From BD2-11 sp965115885 (lineage in GTDB: Bacteria > Gemmatimonadota > Gemmatimonadetes > Longimicrobiales > Gaopeijiaceae): a stretch of DNA of 64,000 bases. Each line of letters starts with the position of its first letter. The stretch's first letter is position 1. The notes under the pieces are model-generated. The model was not told where the DNA came from, did no database searches, and saw nothing but the letters and a program-made list of their open reading frames with translations. The position numbers and the translations under genes were made by a program. Location of the stretch: assembly GCA_965115885.1 (NCBI GenBank), contig OZ220479.1, positions 1,116,001 through 1,180,000 of the forward strand. Direction: 5' to 3'. Below, one piece after another: positions 9,234 to 18,975 of the stretch.

Positions 9234-10684
9234 GCCGCGCGTTCCGCGCGCCGGACGTCCGCGCTTCCGATGGCGCGTCCCAACCGGTCGGCCAGCCGGC
9301 GCCGGACGCCGCCGCGGTCCGAATCGCGCGGCGCGGAGACGGCGCGCGCCATGCGCGCGGCCAGCCACGCGCCGACGGCCAGGAAGACGGCGTTGGAGAT
9401 CCACATGGCCACGTTGGGCTCCAGGTGGCCGCGGTCGGCGAGCGATTCGCCGCCGATCAGGGTCGTCCAATAGATGGCGAAGATGGCGCCCGAGAGGGCG
9501 ATCACCGTGCCGAGCCCGCCCCGGGGGAAGCGGACCGCGAGAGGGGCTCCGACGAGCACGAAGACGAAGCACGCGGTGGCGATCGCCCACTTCTTGTGGA
9601 ATTCCACCCGGTACCGGTTCTCGTCCAGCAGCAGCCCCTCCTCGCGCACGGCGACGGTGCGCAGATGGGCGGTCACCGCCTCCGTGACCTGGTCCGGCGG
9701 CGTCGCCCCCAGCTCGCCGGCGAGGCGGCGCTGGTTCTCCAGCGCGAGGGGGGGCAACAGGTCGTCGATCTCCTCTCCCTCCACCGCCTCGAGGCCCAGG
9801 GCCTCGCGCAGCGCGCCTCGGGAGCGCGCCAGACTCGTGCGGCGCACCTCCGCCAGCGCCTCCCGGGACTTGCGCACTTCCTCGGCCAGCATGGCGGTGG
9901 ACATCTCCCGGTCGCCCCGTTGCCCGCTGTCGCTGCGTTCCAGCACGTCCGCGATCCCGCGCATGGGGATGATCTGGCGGGCGAAGGAGAGTTGCCGGAA
10001 TCCCGCCGGCCGCATGTCGCTCACTTCGTAGGCGTTGCCGTCGAACAGGGTGAGATAGAGGTCCGTGCCGGTCTCGTCGAAAGCCATCGTGCCGCGCTCG
10101 GCGTAGATGGTGCGATATTGGTCGTATTCGCTAACGTCGAAGATGGTGACGTCCTCGAGTTCGTTGGTGCGCGGGTCGATGCTGTCCGCCTGCAGGAAGT
10201 AGCGCGTGGCTCCGTCGACGGCCTGTATCTCGTTGATCGCCTGCTCGCGCAGCCGGAAGGTGGGGCTCTTTCCCTGGACGTCGACCATGAGGTTCTTGAG
10301 CCGATGATTGGATTCGGGGAGCAGGCGGTCGTGCAGGAGGAAGACCAGGGCGGCGGCGATCGCGCCTGCGGCGAGCAACGGAGCCAGAATCCGCGCGGGA
10401 CGGACGCCGCCCGCCGACATCGCGGTGATCTCGTTCGCTTCGGTCAGCTCCGAGAAGGCGTACAGCACGGCGACCAGCACCGACATCGGGACGGTGAGCG
10501 CGAGGGTATGGGGCAGGGAGAGGAGCATGAACTCGGCATAGACCCGCCAAGGCAGTCCCTTGCCCATGAGCGCGCCCATCCGCAACGCGACCAAGTTGAG
10601 GAAGAAGAGGGCGGTGAGCACCGTGAGCGAGAAGAAGAACGGCGCCACGTGCGCCCGGATCAGATAGCGCGTGAGAATGTTCAC
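9230..10684 (-). CDS. lptF: LptF/LptG-family LPS export permease (first gene), 484 aa
   Basis: Partner permease of LptG. N-terminus ILTRYLIRAHVAPFFFSLTV with membrane segment, then SLPHTLALTVPMSVLVAVLYAF and the conserved SELTEANEITAMSAGGV coupling-helix region. A periplasmic domain of about 270 residues includes a charged, probably helical insert (about 255-350: EEVRKSREALAEVRR) that makes the protein longer than E. coli LptF (366 aa). The C-terminal membrane block (ACFVFVLVGAPLAVRFPRGG) is typical. GTG start at 10684 lies inside a 14-bp tandem duplication and 26 bp from the divergent SprA-like gene, leaving almost no room for separate promoters between the two starts. Confidence 0.85.
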   Translation of the reverse strand: MNILTRYLIRAHVAPFFFSLTVLTALFFLNLVALRMGALMGKGLPWRVYAEFMLLSLPHTLALTVPMSVLVAVLYAFSELTEANEITAMSAGGVRPARILAPLLAAGAIAAALVFLLHDRLLPESNHRLKNLMVDVQGKSPTFRLREQAINEIQAVDGATRYFLQADSIDPRTNELEDVTIFDVSEYDQYRTIYAERGTMAFDETGTDLYLTLFDGNAYEVSDMRPAGFRQLSFARQIIPMRGIADVLERSDSGQRGDREMSTAMLAEEVRKSREALAEVRRTSLARSRGALREALGLEAVEGEEIDDLLPPLALENQRRLAGELGATPPDQVTEAVTAHLRTVAVREEGLLLDENRYRVEFHKKWAIATACFVFVLVGAPLAVRFPRGGLGTVIALSGAIFAIYWTTLIGGESLADRGHLEPNVAMWISNAVFLAVGAWLAARMARAVSAPRDSDRGGVRRRLADRLGRAIGSADVRRAERAA

Positions 10685-10698
10685 GTGAGAATGTTCGT
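10671..10698. repeat. 14-bp imperfect tandem duplication at the lptF start
   Basis: GTGAGAATGTTCAC is followed directly by GTGAGAATGTTCGT. On the minus strand the lptF start codon falls inside the pair. Twelve of fourteen positions match, so it looks like a recent slippage or duplication event. Confidence 0.8.
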
Positions 10699-10710
10699 CC
10701 GCGGCGGGTC

Positions 10711-13700
10711 GTGGGTCGAGCGTTGAACGGGCCTCTCTCGGGCCGCACTTTACACCGGCGGCGTCTCCGTGGTCCCGCCGTCGCGGTTCTGGCCCTCGGG
10801 GCCCTCGTTCCGGCGCCCGCGTCGTCCCAAGCCGCCGCGGGAGGCGACGCGGCGGAATGGCGGAGGCTCGTTCCGCCGCCGCCTCGGCTCGCCGTCGTCT
10901 CCGGCCCCGCGCCGCCGCGCCTCCCCCTCGGGCTGGCGCGGGTTCCGCTTCCTTTCCCGTTCGCCTTCGCGCCGGCCGCCGGGACGGACGCGCCCTGGTT
11001 CCGCCCCGGCGCGCTCGCGCCCCGGCTCCCGCCGCCTCCCTCGCCGCTCGCCCCCGGCGCGCGGCTCGCCGCCCGCATCGTCCGTCCGTCTCCGGCGGAA
11101 GAGGCGGAGGAGGCGGAGGAGGCGGGAGCGGCGAACTTCCTCCCCGAACTCCCTCCCGAGCCCGAGTCCGCGGCGATTCCCGGCGCCGGACCGATCGAGT
11201 TCCGGGACCTGGACGTGCGCATCCGCGGCCGCGGCGAGTTCGGCGGCGACTGGACCCGCTTCCGCCCGTGCGACGTCGGCGTGCAGCTGGGGTGCGAGCC
11301 CGGGCTGTTGCCCCGGCTCGTGCCCGAACTCCAGTTCGGCGTCCAGATGGGCGGCACCATATCGGACCGGATCGTGGTGAACGTCGACTACGACCAAACC
11401 CGCGAGTTCTCCGCCGCCAACAACGTCAACGTCTTCTACCAGGGGGTGGAGGACGAGATTCTGCAAGGGATCGAGGTCGGGGACGTGACCTTTCGGCTGC
11501 CCGAGTCGCGCTTTCTGACCGAAGGCATCCCCGCCGGCAACTTCGGCCTGCGGGCCACCGGTCAACTGGGCCCGGTGGATTTCGAGACCGTGTTCGCGCA
11601 GCAGAGGGGCGATCTGTCCTCGCGCGAGTTCCGGCTCGCGGGCGCGGGCGCGGACCGCGCCTTCGTCCAGGAGGACACCGTCGTGGTCGACAACGCCGAC
11701 TACGTGCGCGGTCAGTTCTTCTTCCTCTCCGACCCGCGCGACCTGTTCGACTACCCGCACGTCGACGTCCTGGGAGCGGATCCCGGCACGGTGCCCTCTT
11801 CGGCCGTCCCCGGCGCGGAGCCGATCCAGCTCTACCGCTTCGAGAACGACGTCTTCGCCCGCCAGCAGGTGGAGGGCTACATCCAAGCGGACGCCTCGGC
11901 CACGCTCGGCGACGACACCGTGACCGAGTCCGGGTGGTTCCGCTACCTGCAGGCGGGGGTGGACTACTTCGTGCACCCCAGCGGTCTGTGGATCGCGCTC
12001 CGCAGCCCGCTGCGCCGCGACGAGATGCTGGCGGTCACCTACGTCACCGCGGCCGGGGACACCGTCGGCGACTACAACCCGGAGCGCATCCACAACGAAG
12101 GCGGCCGCGCGCGCCTCTCCCTGCTGCGCGCCTCGGAGCCCAACCATCAGCCGGGCCGCCCCACCTGGGACCTGGAGATGCGTCAGATCTACCGGGTGTC
12201 GGGCTCGAACGACGTGGAGATCCCCTCGGTCTCGCTCGAGATCTCCGTGGGCGAACTGAGCGCGGGGCGGACCTTCACCCGCGGCCCCGGCGGCGAGGAC
12301 GTCACCTATCTGAAGCTGCTCGGGCTGGACGAGGAGTCCCCCGCCGACGTCCTCGACCGCGCCTACGTCTACAAGCCCGCCGCCGACGACTTCGAGGAAC
12401 GGCCCGCGGTTTCCGGAACCTTCGTCGTCTTCCCGACGCTGCGGCCCTTCGCCGAGCCTCCCCCGGCGCCTTCCCTGGGCCTTTCCGCCGAGGAGACCTC
12501 CGAGATCCTGGCGGGGGACGCCAACCCGGAGATCTACGACGCGCTCGATCCCTACGAGCGCGAAAACGCCGGGCTCTATTGGCTGACCATCCCCTTCCGC
12601 GTGCGCAGCGAAGGGATCGTCTCCTCCTTCTCGCTGGGCGCGCTCGGGATCCGCGACGGGAGCGAGCGCCTCTCCTTCGGGGACCGGTTGCTGGAGGCGC
12701 GCACCGACTACGTCATCGACTACGACATGGGGCAGGTGACGCTGCTCGACGCGGAAAATCTCTTCGCCGCGGACCCGCAGGCGGACCTGCGGGCCACTTG
12801 GGAGCAGCAGGCGCTGTTCCAGATCGCCCCGACCTCGGTCTTCGGCCTGAACGCCGGCTACGCCTTGGGAGACGCGGGCGAGCTCAACTTCCTGGGGCTG
12901 TACCAGCGCGAGAAGGGACTGGTGCGACGGCCCCAGCTGGGCGTGGAGCCGGCCTCGATCCTCCTGGGGGGGCTGAACGGACGCATGGACGTGGAACTGC
13001 CGGCGCTGGACCGGGCGCTGGACCGGGTGCCGGGGCTCGACATTTCCGGCGCCTCGCGGCTGAGCGTCGACGGAGAGGTGGCGTTCTCCCTCCCGAGCCC
13101 GAACACCCAGGGGGACGTCTATCTCCACGACTTCGATTCCACGAACGATCTGCCGCTCTCCAGCCTGAGCACGGGCTGGCGGCTGGGCAGCGCCCCGCAG
13201 TTCCGGGACGGGGCGCTCGAGGCCCTTCCGTCGGAACTCGGGCCCGGCGACGTCGCCGCCCTCCAGTGGCAGCACACCTGGATCACCGAGGGGGTGGACG
13301 GGGACAGCGCGGGCGTCTTCGAGGGATTCCTGCCCCGCAACGACATCGACCGTCGGATCAACGTGGCGGGCAACGAGTTCCGCGAGCCCGGACTGCTGCT
13401 CAACTTCGGACCCGGCGACGGTGCCGCAGGCCGTTTCGACCGCAGGCGCTGGCGCTCGATCACCGCCAACCTGGCGAGCACCGGCCTCGATCTGACGCGC
13501 ACCGAGTTCCTCGATCTCTACGTCGCGGGCGGGGAGGCCCTCACCCTGGTCTTCGACCTGGGCACGGTGAGCGAGGACGCGTTGTTCGTGGACGGGAACG
13601 GGCTCGCCCGAGGCGCCCGCGAGGACGGAGAGGCCTGGGGAACGGGGACGCTCGACCAGGAGGCCGATCCGCGCAAGGGGGAGATCTGGAGCGACGAGCT

Positions 13701-16700
13701 GGACCGGCGCGGGCTTTGGGACGAAGCGTGCCTGGCGACCCGGGCGGTGGCCTACCGCATCGGCGATCCCAGGGTCAACTGCACCCGCGGCAACGGACGC
13801 CCGGACTCCGAGGATCTGGACGGGGACGGCAACCTGGACGTCGACGAGCGCGTCATGCGCTACGTGGTGGCGCTCGACGGGTCCTCCCCCTACTTGGCGC
13901 GCGACACGACCGGGACGGGGACCCTCTTCCGCCTCTACCGCATCCCCCTGCGCGGGCCGCAGGCGATCAATCCGGGCGGGGCGTTCGCCGAAGGCGACTT
14001 CCGCGCGGTCAAGCACCTGCGCCTCACGGTCGCCGGACGGGGCGCGGGGGCGGTCGTGCTGGCGCGCATGCGCTTGGTGGGTTCGCGCTGGGTGAAGCGC
14101 GCCGGCGACGGAGTGCTCGCGGGGATGTCGGGAGACCTGCCGGGAACCGGCGGCGCCATCGAGGCGAGCCCGGTGGGCGCGGTGGAGGCGGGCGCCGCCT
14201 ACCGGCCGCCCCCGGGGGTGATCGAGCAGCTGGACGATCCCGCCAGCGCGCTGGGAGCCCAGGGCGTGGAGTTCAGCGAAAAGGCGCTCGGCATCGTCTA
14301 CCGGGGACTTCCGCCCGGCGAGCGGGCGGAGGTGTACCACCGTTTCCCCCAGCGGCCCCGCAATTTCCTCACCTACCGGCAGGCGCGCATCTGGGCGCTG
14401 GCGCGGAGCGGCGAATGGGGGACGGAGGGCCCCTCGCACTTCTACCTGAAGGTCGGGAGCGACGCGGACAATTTCTATCTGTACCGGACGCGGCTGACGC
14501 CCGCGGTCGACCCCGACGGGGTCCGAGCCGAGGACTGGCTCCCGGAGATCCTGGTGGACTTCGAGCGCTGGCTCGAGTTGCGCAGCGAGGCGGAGCGGCG
14601 GCTGATCGAGAATCCGCCGCCCGCGGGCGCGTCGGCGCTCGCGGTGTGGAGCGCCGACTCGACGTACGCGGTGGTGCTGCAGGACCGGGCGCGCGCGCCC
14701 AACCTGTCGCAGGTGCGCGAGCTCTCGCTGGGAGTGTGGAACGGGGGCGCCTTCGCCGCCGACGGGGAGGTGTGGATCAACGACTTCCGCCTCTCCCGCG
14801 CCGTGGACGACCGCGGGCTCGCCAGCCGCCTGGACCTGGATCTGGCCGCCTCCGACTTCATGGCCGCGCGCGTCTCGATCTCCGGCCGGGGCGCCCTCTT
14901 CCGCCAGCTGGAGGGCGATCCCAGCTACCAGAGCGACCGGCAGTGGACGGCGAACTCGACGTTGCGGCTCGGCCGCTTCGCTCCGGCCTCCTGGGGGATC
15001 GAGGTGCCGCTGACCGTGTCCCGCACCGGCACCGGGCAGGATCCCACCTTTCTGGTGCGCAGCGACATCCGCGCCGACCGGCTCGAGGGGTTGCGCAAGG
15101 TCGCCTTCGACCGCACCCGCGTCGGGCTGTCGTTCCGCAAGCGGACGCCTTCGGGCAACCCGTGGGTCGCGCTCTTGCTCGACGGTCTGAGCGCGCGCGT
15201 CGGCTATTCCGCCTCGCGGTCGACGACCGCGACCTCGGAGTCGGACTCGCGCGTCCTGGATGCGCGTCTGGGCTACGAACGGGCGCTGGAGCCGCGCACC
15301 CTTCCCGTCTTCCCGGGGTTCCTGGAGAGCGTGGTGCGGCTTCTGCTCCCGGAATCCCTGGAGGAGCGTGCGCTGGAGAGTCGCGTGCGCTGGAACCCGG
15401 AGCGGATCGGGTTCGGGGCCTCCTACGCCAACCAGCGCAATCGGACGTTGCGCTTCGAGCAGATTCTGCGTCTGCCCGGCGACTCGAGCGCGACCCGCAC
15501 CCGCTCGCCCCGCCGGGGCGTCGACGCCGACGCGCGCGTCGTTCTGCGTCCCTTCCCGTCGGTGACCGCGACCTCCGACTTCAGCTCCAGCCGCGATCTG
15601 CTCGCGCCCGAACTCGCCGTCCGGGATCCGGCGGTGCGGTCGCTGCTGGCGCGGGAGCGCTGGTCGCCGTGGGGGATGGATCTGGGTTGGGAGACGAACC
15701 GGCGACTGCGCACCAACGTGCGTTGGGGACCCCGACCCGCCGACTGGTTGCGGTGGACCCTCGCTTGGACGACGACCTACAGCTCCAACCGCAACGCCAC
15801 CCTGGTGCGGCGCCGGGTGGTGGAGGCGGACACCCTGCGCGACCTGCAGCGCACCGTGGGCGGACAACGGAGCGCGAGCGCCTCCCTCGCCTTCGATCCC
15901 GGGACGCTCGTCCGGGGCGGGCTCCCGAGGCCGGACGCGGTCGACGCTCCGCCCCGGGGGACCCTGCAACGTCTCGTCGGCGCGCTCTCGCCCCTCGTGG
16001 TCGACTGGCAGGACGGCGTCACCTCCCGCTTCAACCGCGAAGTGCTCGATCCGGACCTCCGCTACCAGCTGGGCCTGAGCGACCTGGAGGGGTTCCGGGA
16101 GGTGGACGGGGTCGCCGCGGCCACCCTGGCGGACCGCGGCGGCTGGGCGCTGGGCTCGGGGTTCGGGCTCTTCGACGGGGTCGCCGCGAACGTGAACTAT
16201 TCGGTCGACGACGTCACGACCTTCGACACCCGCAGCGACCGCGCCTCCCGCACCCGCAGCTGGCCCAACGTCGCCCTGCGCGCGTCCTCGGTCCCGCTGC
16301 CCTCCTTCCTGCGGCCTGCGGTCGAGCGGATCACGCTCAACTCGGGATACCGCGTCGACACCCGCCGACTCTCCTTCGGCGCCGAGACCCGGCAACGGCG
16401 ACTGCAGCGGGACGCCACCGTCCCGTTGGACGTGTCGGTGCGCTGGGGCGGCGGCTTCTCCACCAGCTATCGCGCGACCGCGACGCGGGGCGAAGGCACC
16501 GATCCCACCGGGGACACCCGCCGCCGCCGCACCACCCACGTCGTCGCCGTGAGCGGCCGCTTCACGCCCCCGGGAGAACTGGGAGCGCGGCTGCAACGTC
16601 CCGTCCAGGCGTCGCTGCGCTACAATCTGTCCGCGCAGAGCGACTGTCGGATCACCTCCGGGAACGTCGAGTGCGTGCCGTTCGTGGACCAGCGCAACAG

Positions 16701-16872
16701 CACCTTCAACCTCACGCTGGACACCCTGATCTCCGATCTTCAGGTCGGCTTTCAGGCGAGCTACACGGACCGGAGTTCGAACATCGGCCAGCGGCTCGGC
16801 TCGACGCAGTTCCAGATCGGCTTCTGGGGCCAGTTCGTCTACAACGCGGGAGCGTTCGCGGGACTTCCCTGA
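10711..16872 (+). CDS. SprA-like giant outer-membrane/cell-surface protein, 2053 aa
   Basis: A cleavable signal is likely (basic LHRRRLRG, hydrophobic stretch, PAPASSQA). From about residue 160 the chain shows the SprA N-terminal pattern (LDVRIRGRGEFGGDW, ISDRIVVNVDYDQTREF, NNVNVFYQGVEDEILQGIEV, GNFGLRATGQLG, FETVFAQQRGD), then about 1,700 residues of alternating beta strands typical of a very large barrel. SprA of Bacteroidota is the type IX secretion translocon; Gemmatimonadota encode homologues whose role is less clear. No other T9SS gene (porK-N, sov, porU) is in this window. Start GTG 10711; TTG 10723 is possible. The minus-strand ORF across this gene is a GC shadow. Confident for family, low for mechanism. 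Confidence 0.8.
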   Translation: MGRALNGPLSGRTLHRRRLRGPAVAVLALGALVPAPASSQAAAGGDAAEWRRLVPPPPRLAVVSGPAPPRLPLGLARVPLPFPFAFAPAAGTDAPWFRPGALAPRLPPPPSPLAPGARLAARIVRPSPAEEAEEAEEAGAANFLPELPPEPESAAIPGAGPIEFRDLDVRIRGRGEFGGDWTRFRPCDVGVQLGCEPGLLPRLVPELQFGVQMGGTISDRIVVNVDYDQTREFSAANNVNVFYQGVEDEILQGIEVGDVTFRLPESRFLTEGIPAGNFGLRATGQLGPVDFETVFAQQRGDLSSREFRLAGAGADRAFVQEDTVVVDNADYVRGQFFFLSDPRDLFDYPHVDVLGADPGTVPSSAVPGAEPIQLYRFENDVFARQQVEGYIQADASATLGDDTVTESGWFRYLQAGVDYFVHPSGLWIALRSPLRRDEMLAVTYVTAAGDTVGDYNPERIHNEGGRARLSLLRASEPNHQPGRPTWDLEMRQIYRVSGSNDVEIPSVSLEISVGELSAGRTFTRGPGGEDVTYLKLLGLDEESPADVLDRAYVYKPAADDFEERPAVSGTFVVFPTLRPFAEPPPAPSLGLSAEETSEILAGDANPEIYDALDPYERENAGLYWLTIPFRVRSEGIVSSFSLGALGIRDGSERLSFGDRLLEARTDYVIDYDMGQVTLLDAENLFAADPQADLRATWEQQALFQIAPTSVFGLNAGYALGDAGELNFLGLYQREKGLVRRPQLGVEPASILLGGLNGRMDVELPALDRALDRVPGLDISGASRLSVDGEVAFSLPSPNTQGDVYLHDFDSTNDLPLSSLSTGWRLGSAPQFRDGALEALPSELGPGDVAALQWQHTWITEGVDGDSAGVFEGFLPRNDIDRRINVAGNEFREPGLLLNFGPGDGAAGRFDRRRWRSITANLASTGLDLTRTEFLDLYVAGGEALTLVFDLGTVSEDALFVDGNGLARGAREDGEAWGTGTLDQEADPRKGEIWSDELDRRGLWDEACLATRAVAYRIGDPRVNCTRGNGRPDSEDLDGDGNLDVDERVMRYVVALDGSSPYLARDTTGTGTLFRLYRIPLRGPQAINPGGAFAEGDFRAVKHLRLTVAGRGAGAVVLARMRLVGSRWVKRAGDGVLAGMSGDLPGTGGAIEASPVGAVEAGAAYRPPPGVIEQLDDPASALGAQGVEFSEKALGIVYRGLPPGERAEVYHRFPQRPRNFLTYRQARIWALARSGEWGTEGPSHFYLKVGSDADNFYLYRTRLTPAVDPDGVRAEDWLPEILVDFERWLELRSEAERRLIENPPPAGASALAVWSADSTYAVVLQDRARAPNLSQVRELSLGVWNGGAFAADGEVWINDFRLSRAVDDRGLASRLDLDLAASDFMAARVSISGRGALFRQLEGDPSYQSDRQWTANSTLRLGRFAPASWGIEVPLTVSRTGTGQDPTFLVRSDIRADRLEGLRKVAFDRTRVGLSFRKRTPSGNPWVALLLDGLSARVGYSASRSTTATSESDSRVLDARLGYERALEPRTLPVFPGFLESVVRLLLPESLEERALESRVRWNPERIGFGASYANQRNRTLRFEQILRLPGDSSATRTRSPRRGVDADARVVLRPFPSVTATSDFSSSRDLLAPELAVRDPAVRSLLARERWSPWGMDLGWETNRRLRTNVRWGPRPADWLRWTLAWTTTYSSNRNATLVRRRVVEADTLRDLQRTVGGQRSASASLAFDPGTLVRGGLPRPDAVDAPPRGTLQRLVGALSPLVVDWQDGVTSRFNREVLDPDLRYQLGLSDLEGFREVDGVAAATLADRGGWALGSGFGLFDGVAANVNYSVDDVTTFDTRSDRASRTRSWPNVALRASSVPLPSFLRPAVERITLNSGYRVDTRRLSFGAETRQRRLQRDATVPLDVSVRWGGGFSTSYRATATRGEGTDPTGDTRRRRTTHVVAVSGRFTPPGELGARLQRPVQASLRYNLSAQSDCRITSGNVECVPFVDQRNSTFNLTLDTLISDLQVGFQASYTDRSSNIGQRLGSTQFQIGFWGQFVYNAGAFAGLP

Positions 16873-17148
16873 AGGCGCTCGCTCGCGCGAGGACGGCCCC
16901 ATGGCGCCCCCGGGGCCGAGCGTCGCATTCGCTCGACCGGAAGGCGCGCGGCGGGAAGGGAGGAGGGTCGCGAACCGCTCTCCGGCGACCGCCGCCGGGA
17001 CCTCCTGCGCGATCCCGCTCGCGCGCCGGGTGCCGCCGGACCCCCGGCGCGTCCCCGAACCGGCCGGTGTTGACCACGGTCCGCCCGCGGGACATCCTTC
17101 CCGCTTCCGATCCCGACGCCGATCCGTCCCGCAGCCCGAGGAGCCTCC

Positions 17149-18867
17149 GTGGAATTCTTTCAGACACTGTCCGAGCTGGGGAACCGCTACATCGTCGAAC
17201 TCGGCATCGGGGTCGGCGACCAGACGATTCCCTTCATGGTGATCCTGCTTCTGGGGGCGGGCGTCTTCCTCACCCTGCGTCTGGGTTTCGTGCAGGTGCG
17301 CCGTCTGGGGCACGGGTTCGCGGTCACGACCGGCAAGTACGACGACCCCGAGGAGCCGGGCGACGTCTCGCACTTCCAGGCCCTGACCACGGCGCTCTCC
17401 GCCACCGTCGGCATCGGCAACATCGCCGGGGTGGCGATCGCCATCCATTGGGGAGGTCCGGGCGCGCTCTTCTGGATGTGGGTCACGGCCGCGCTCGGGA
17501 TGGCCACCAAGTTCACCGAGGTGACCCTCGCCCAGAAGCACCGGGTCGTGGAGGCCCCCGACCGCGATCCCCACAAATGGGAAGGGACGGTGAGCGGCGG
17601 GCCCATGTACTACATCGAACGCGGACTGGGCGCCCGCTGGAAGTGGATGGCGGTCTTCTTCGCCGTCGTGCTGGGGCTGACCGCCTTCCTCACGGGCAAC
17701 GCGATTCAGGCCAACACGGTCTCCGATTCGATGCGCACCATCTTCGGCATCCCGGCGTGGGCGAGCGGCTTGGCGACCTCCGGCGTCGTCGCCTTGGTCA
17801 TCCTCGGCGGGATCACCCGCATCGGACGGGTGACCGGAGTTCTGGCGCCGGCCATGGCCGCGGTCTACTGCCTGGGCGCGCTCGTCATCCTGATCTTCAA
17901 CGCGGGCGAGATCGTTCCCGCGATCGGTCTCATCTTCCGCGAGGCTTTCAACCCGACCGCGGGCGTCGCCGGGACCGGCGCGGGCGCCTTCCTGGTGACG
18001 CTGATGTGGGGGGTCCGCCGCGGCCTCTTCTCGAACGAGGCCGGGCAGGGCTCCGCGCCCATCGCGCACGCCGCGGCCAAGACCGACGAACCGGTGTCGG
18101 AGGGCGTGGTCGCGTTGCTCGAGCCCTTCATCGACACGATCGTCATCTGCTCGATGACGGGTCTCGTGATCATCACCACCGGCGTGTGGAACGAGCGCAT
18201 CCCGACGGAGATCACCTTGGCGGGCGGCGATCTGAGCTACGTGACCGTGGATGCCGCGGGCGACAACGCCGCCGCCGTCCCGCCCGCCGAAATCCGCTTC
18301 GAGAACGGCGCCTCGGCGGATCCGGGGGGCGTGCACGTCGCCTGGCACGACGCCTTCGTCGACACGCTGTACGTCGACGAGGAACGGACGACGCCCTTCA
18401 CCGGCACGGTGGTTCCGGCCGAAGGCGTCGCCCGCGGCGCCGACGGCCGGACCCGCGCGTCCCTCTACGGCGGAGCCTTCGAGAGCGGCGCGCCCCTCAC
18501 CATGGAGGGCTTCCGCCGCGGGCTGAGCGCTCTGGGCGATTGGGGACACATGATCGTCGTCTTGTCGGTGCTTCTGTTCGCGATTTCGACGGCCATCTCG
18601 TGGAGCTACTACGGCGACCGCTGCGCGCACTATCTGCTGGGGGCGGGCGCCGTGCTGCCGTACAAGTTGGCGTTCGTGACCATGCACTTCGTCGGGGCGG
18701 TGCTGCCGCTGACCGTGATCTGGAACCTGGGAGACATCTTCCTGGCCGTCGTCATCGTGCCCAACCTGATCGCGCTCGTCATGCTCGCTCCCCAGGTGGC
18801 GGCGGAGGCCAACGCCTACTTCGCGCGCCGGCCGTGGCTGCGCCAGCCGGGAGCGCCGCGCGAGTAG
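17149..18867 (+). CDS. AGCS-family sodium/alanine (amino acid) symporter, 572 aa
   Basis: Inner-membrane Na+-coupled amino-acid carrier of the alanine-glycine-cation symporter family. Hallmarks: ALSATVGIGNIAGVAIAI, GGPGALFWMWVTAALGMATK, GGPMYYIERGLG, RRGLFSNEAGQGSAPIAHA, FIDTIVICSMTGLVI and AISWSYYGDRCAHYLLG. GTG start with GAGGAG about 8 bases upstream. Residues about 348-454 are a polar stretch inserted after ITTGVWNE, just before a late membrane helix and absent from standard AGCS proteins of about 450-490 aa, which explains the extra length. The codon pattern is the same as the rest of the gene, so it is an ancestral insertion rather than an error. The 276 bp before it hold no recognisable feature. 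Confidence 0.9.
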   Translation: MEFFQTLSELGNRYIVELGIGVGDQTIPFMVILLLGAGVFLTLRLGFVQVRRLGHGFAVTTGKYDDPEEPGDVSHFQALTTALSATVGIGNIAGVAIAIHWGGPGALFWMWVTAALGMATKFTEVTLAQKHRVVEAPDRDPHKWEGTVSGGPMYYIERGLGARWKWMAVFFAVVLGLTAFLTGNAIQANTVSDSMRTIFGIPAWASGLATSGVVALVILGGITRIGRVTGVLAPAMAAVYCLGALVILIFNAGEIVPAIGLIFREAFNPTAGVAGTGAGAFLVTLMWGVRRGLFSNEAGQGSAPIAHAAAKTDEPVSEGVVALLEPFIDTIVICSMTGLVIITTGVWNERIPTEITLAGGDLSYVTVDAAGDNAAAVPPAEIRFENGASADPGGVHVAWHDAFVDTLYVDEERTTPFTGTVVPAEGVARGADGRTRASLYGGAFESGAPLTMEGFRRGLSALGDWGHMIVVLSVLLFAISTAISWSYYGDRCAHYLLGAGAVLPYKLAFVTMHFVGAVLPLTVIWNLGDIFLAVVIVPNLIALVMLAPQVAAEANAYFARRPWLRQPGAPRE

Positions 18868-18975
18868 GGCCGCGCAGGCGGGCGGAAGGGGACGACGTCC
18901 CCGAGGGGCCGTCGTCTCGGGCTCCGGAGGTCGGCGTCCTCTCGCGCGGAGGAGAAACCCGGCTCGGCGCGTTCC

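Noticed and set aside
10750..18687. 2645-codon open frame on the minus strand, antisense to the SprA-like and AGCS genes
   Set aside because: His/Arg/Gly/Asp/Glu-rich shadow of GC-rich plus-strand coding; no domain, and the plus strand carries clear homology.
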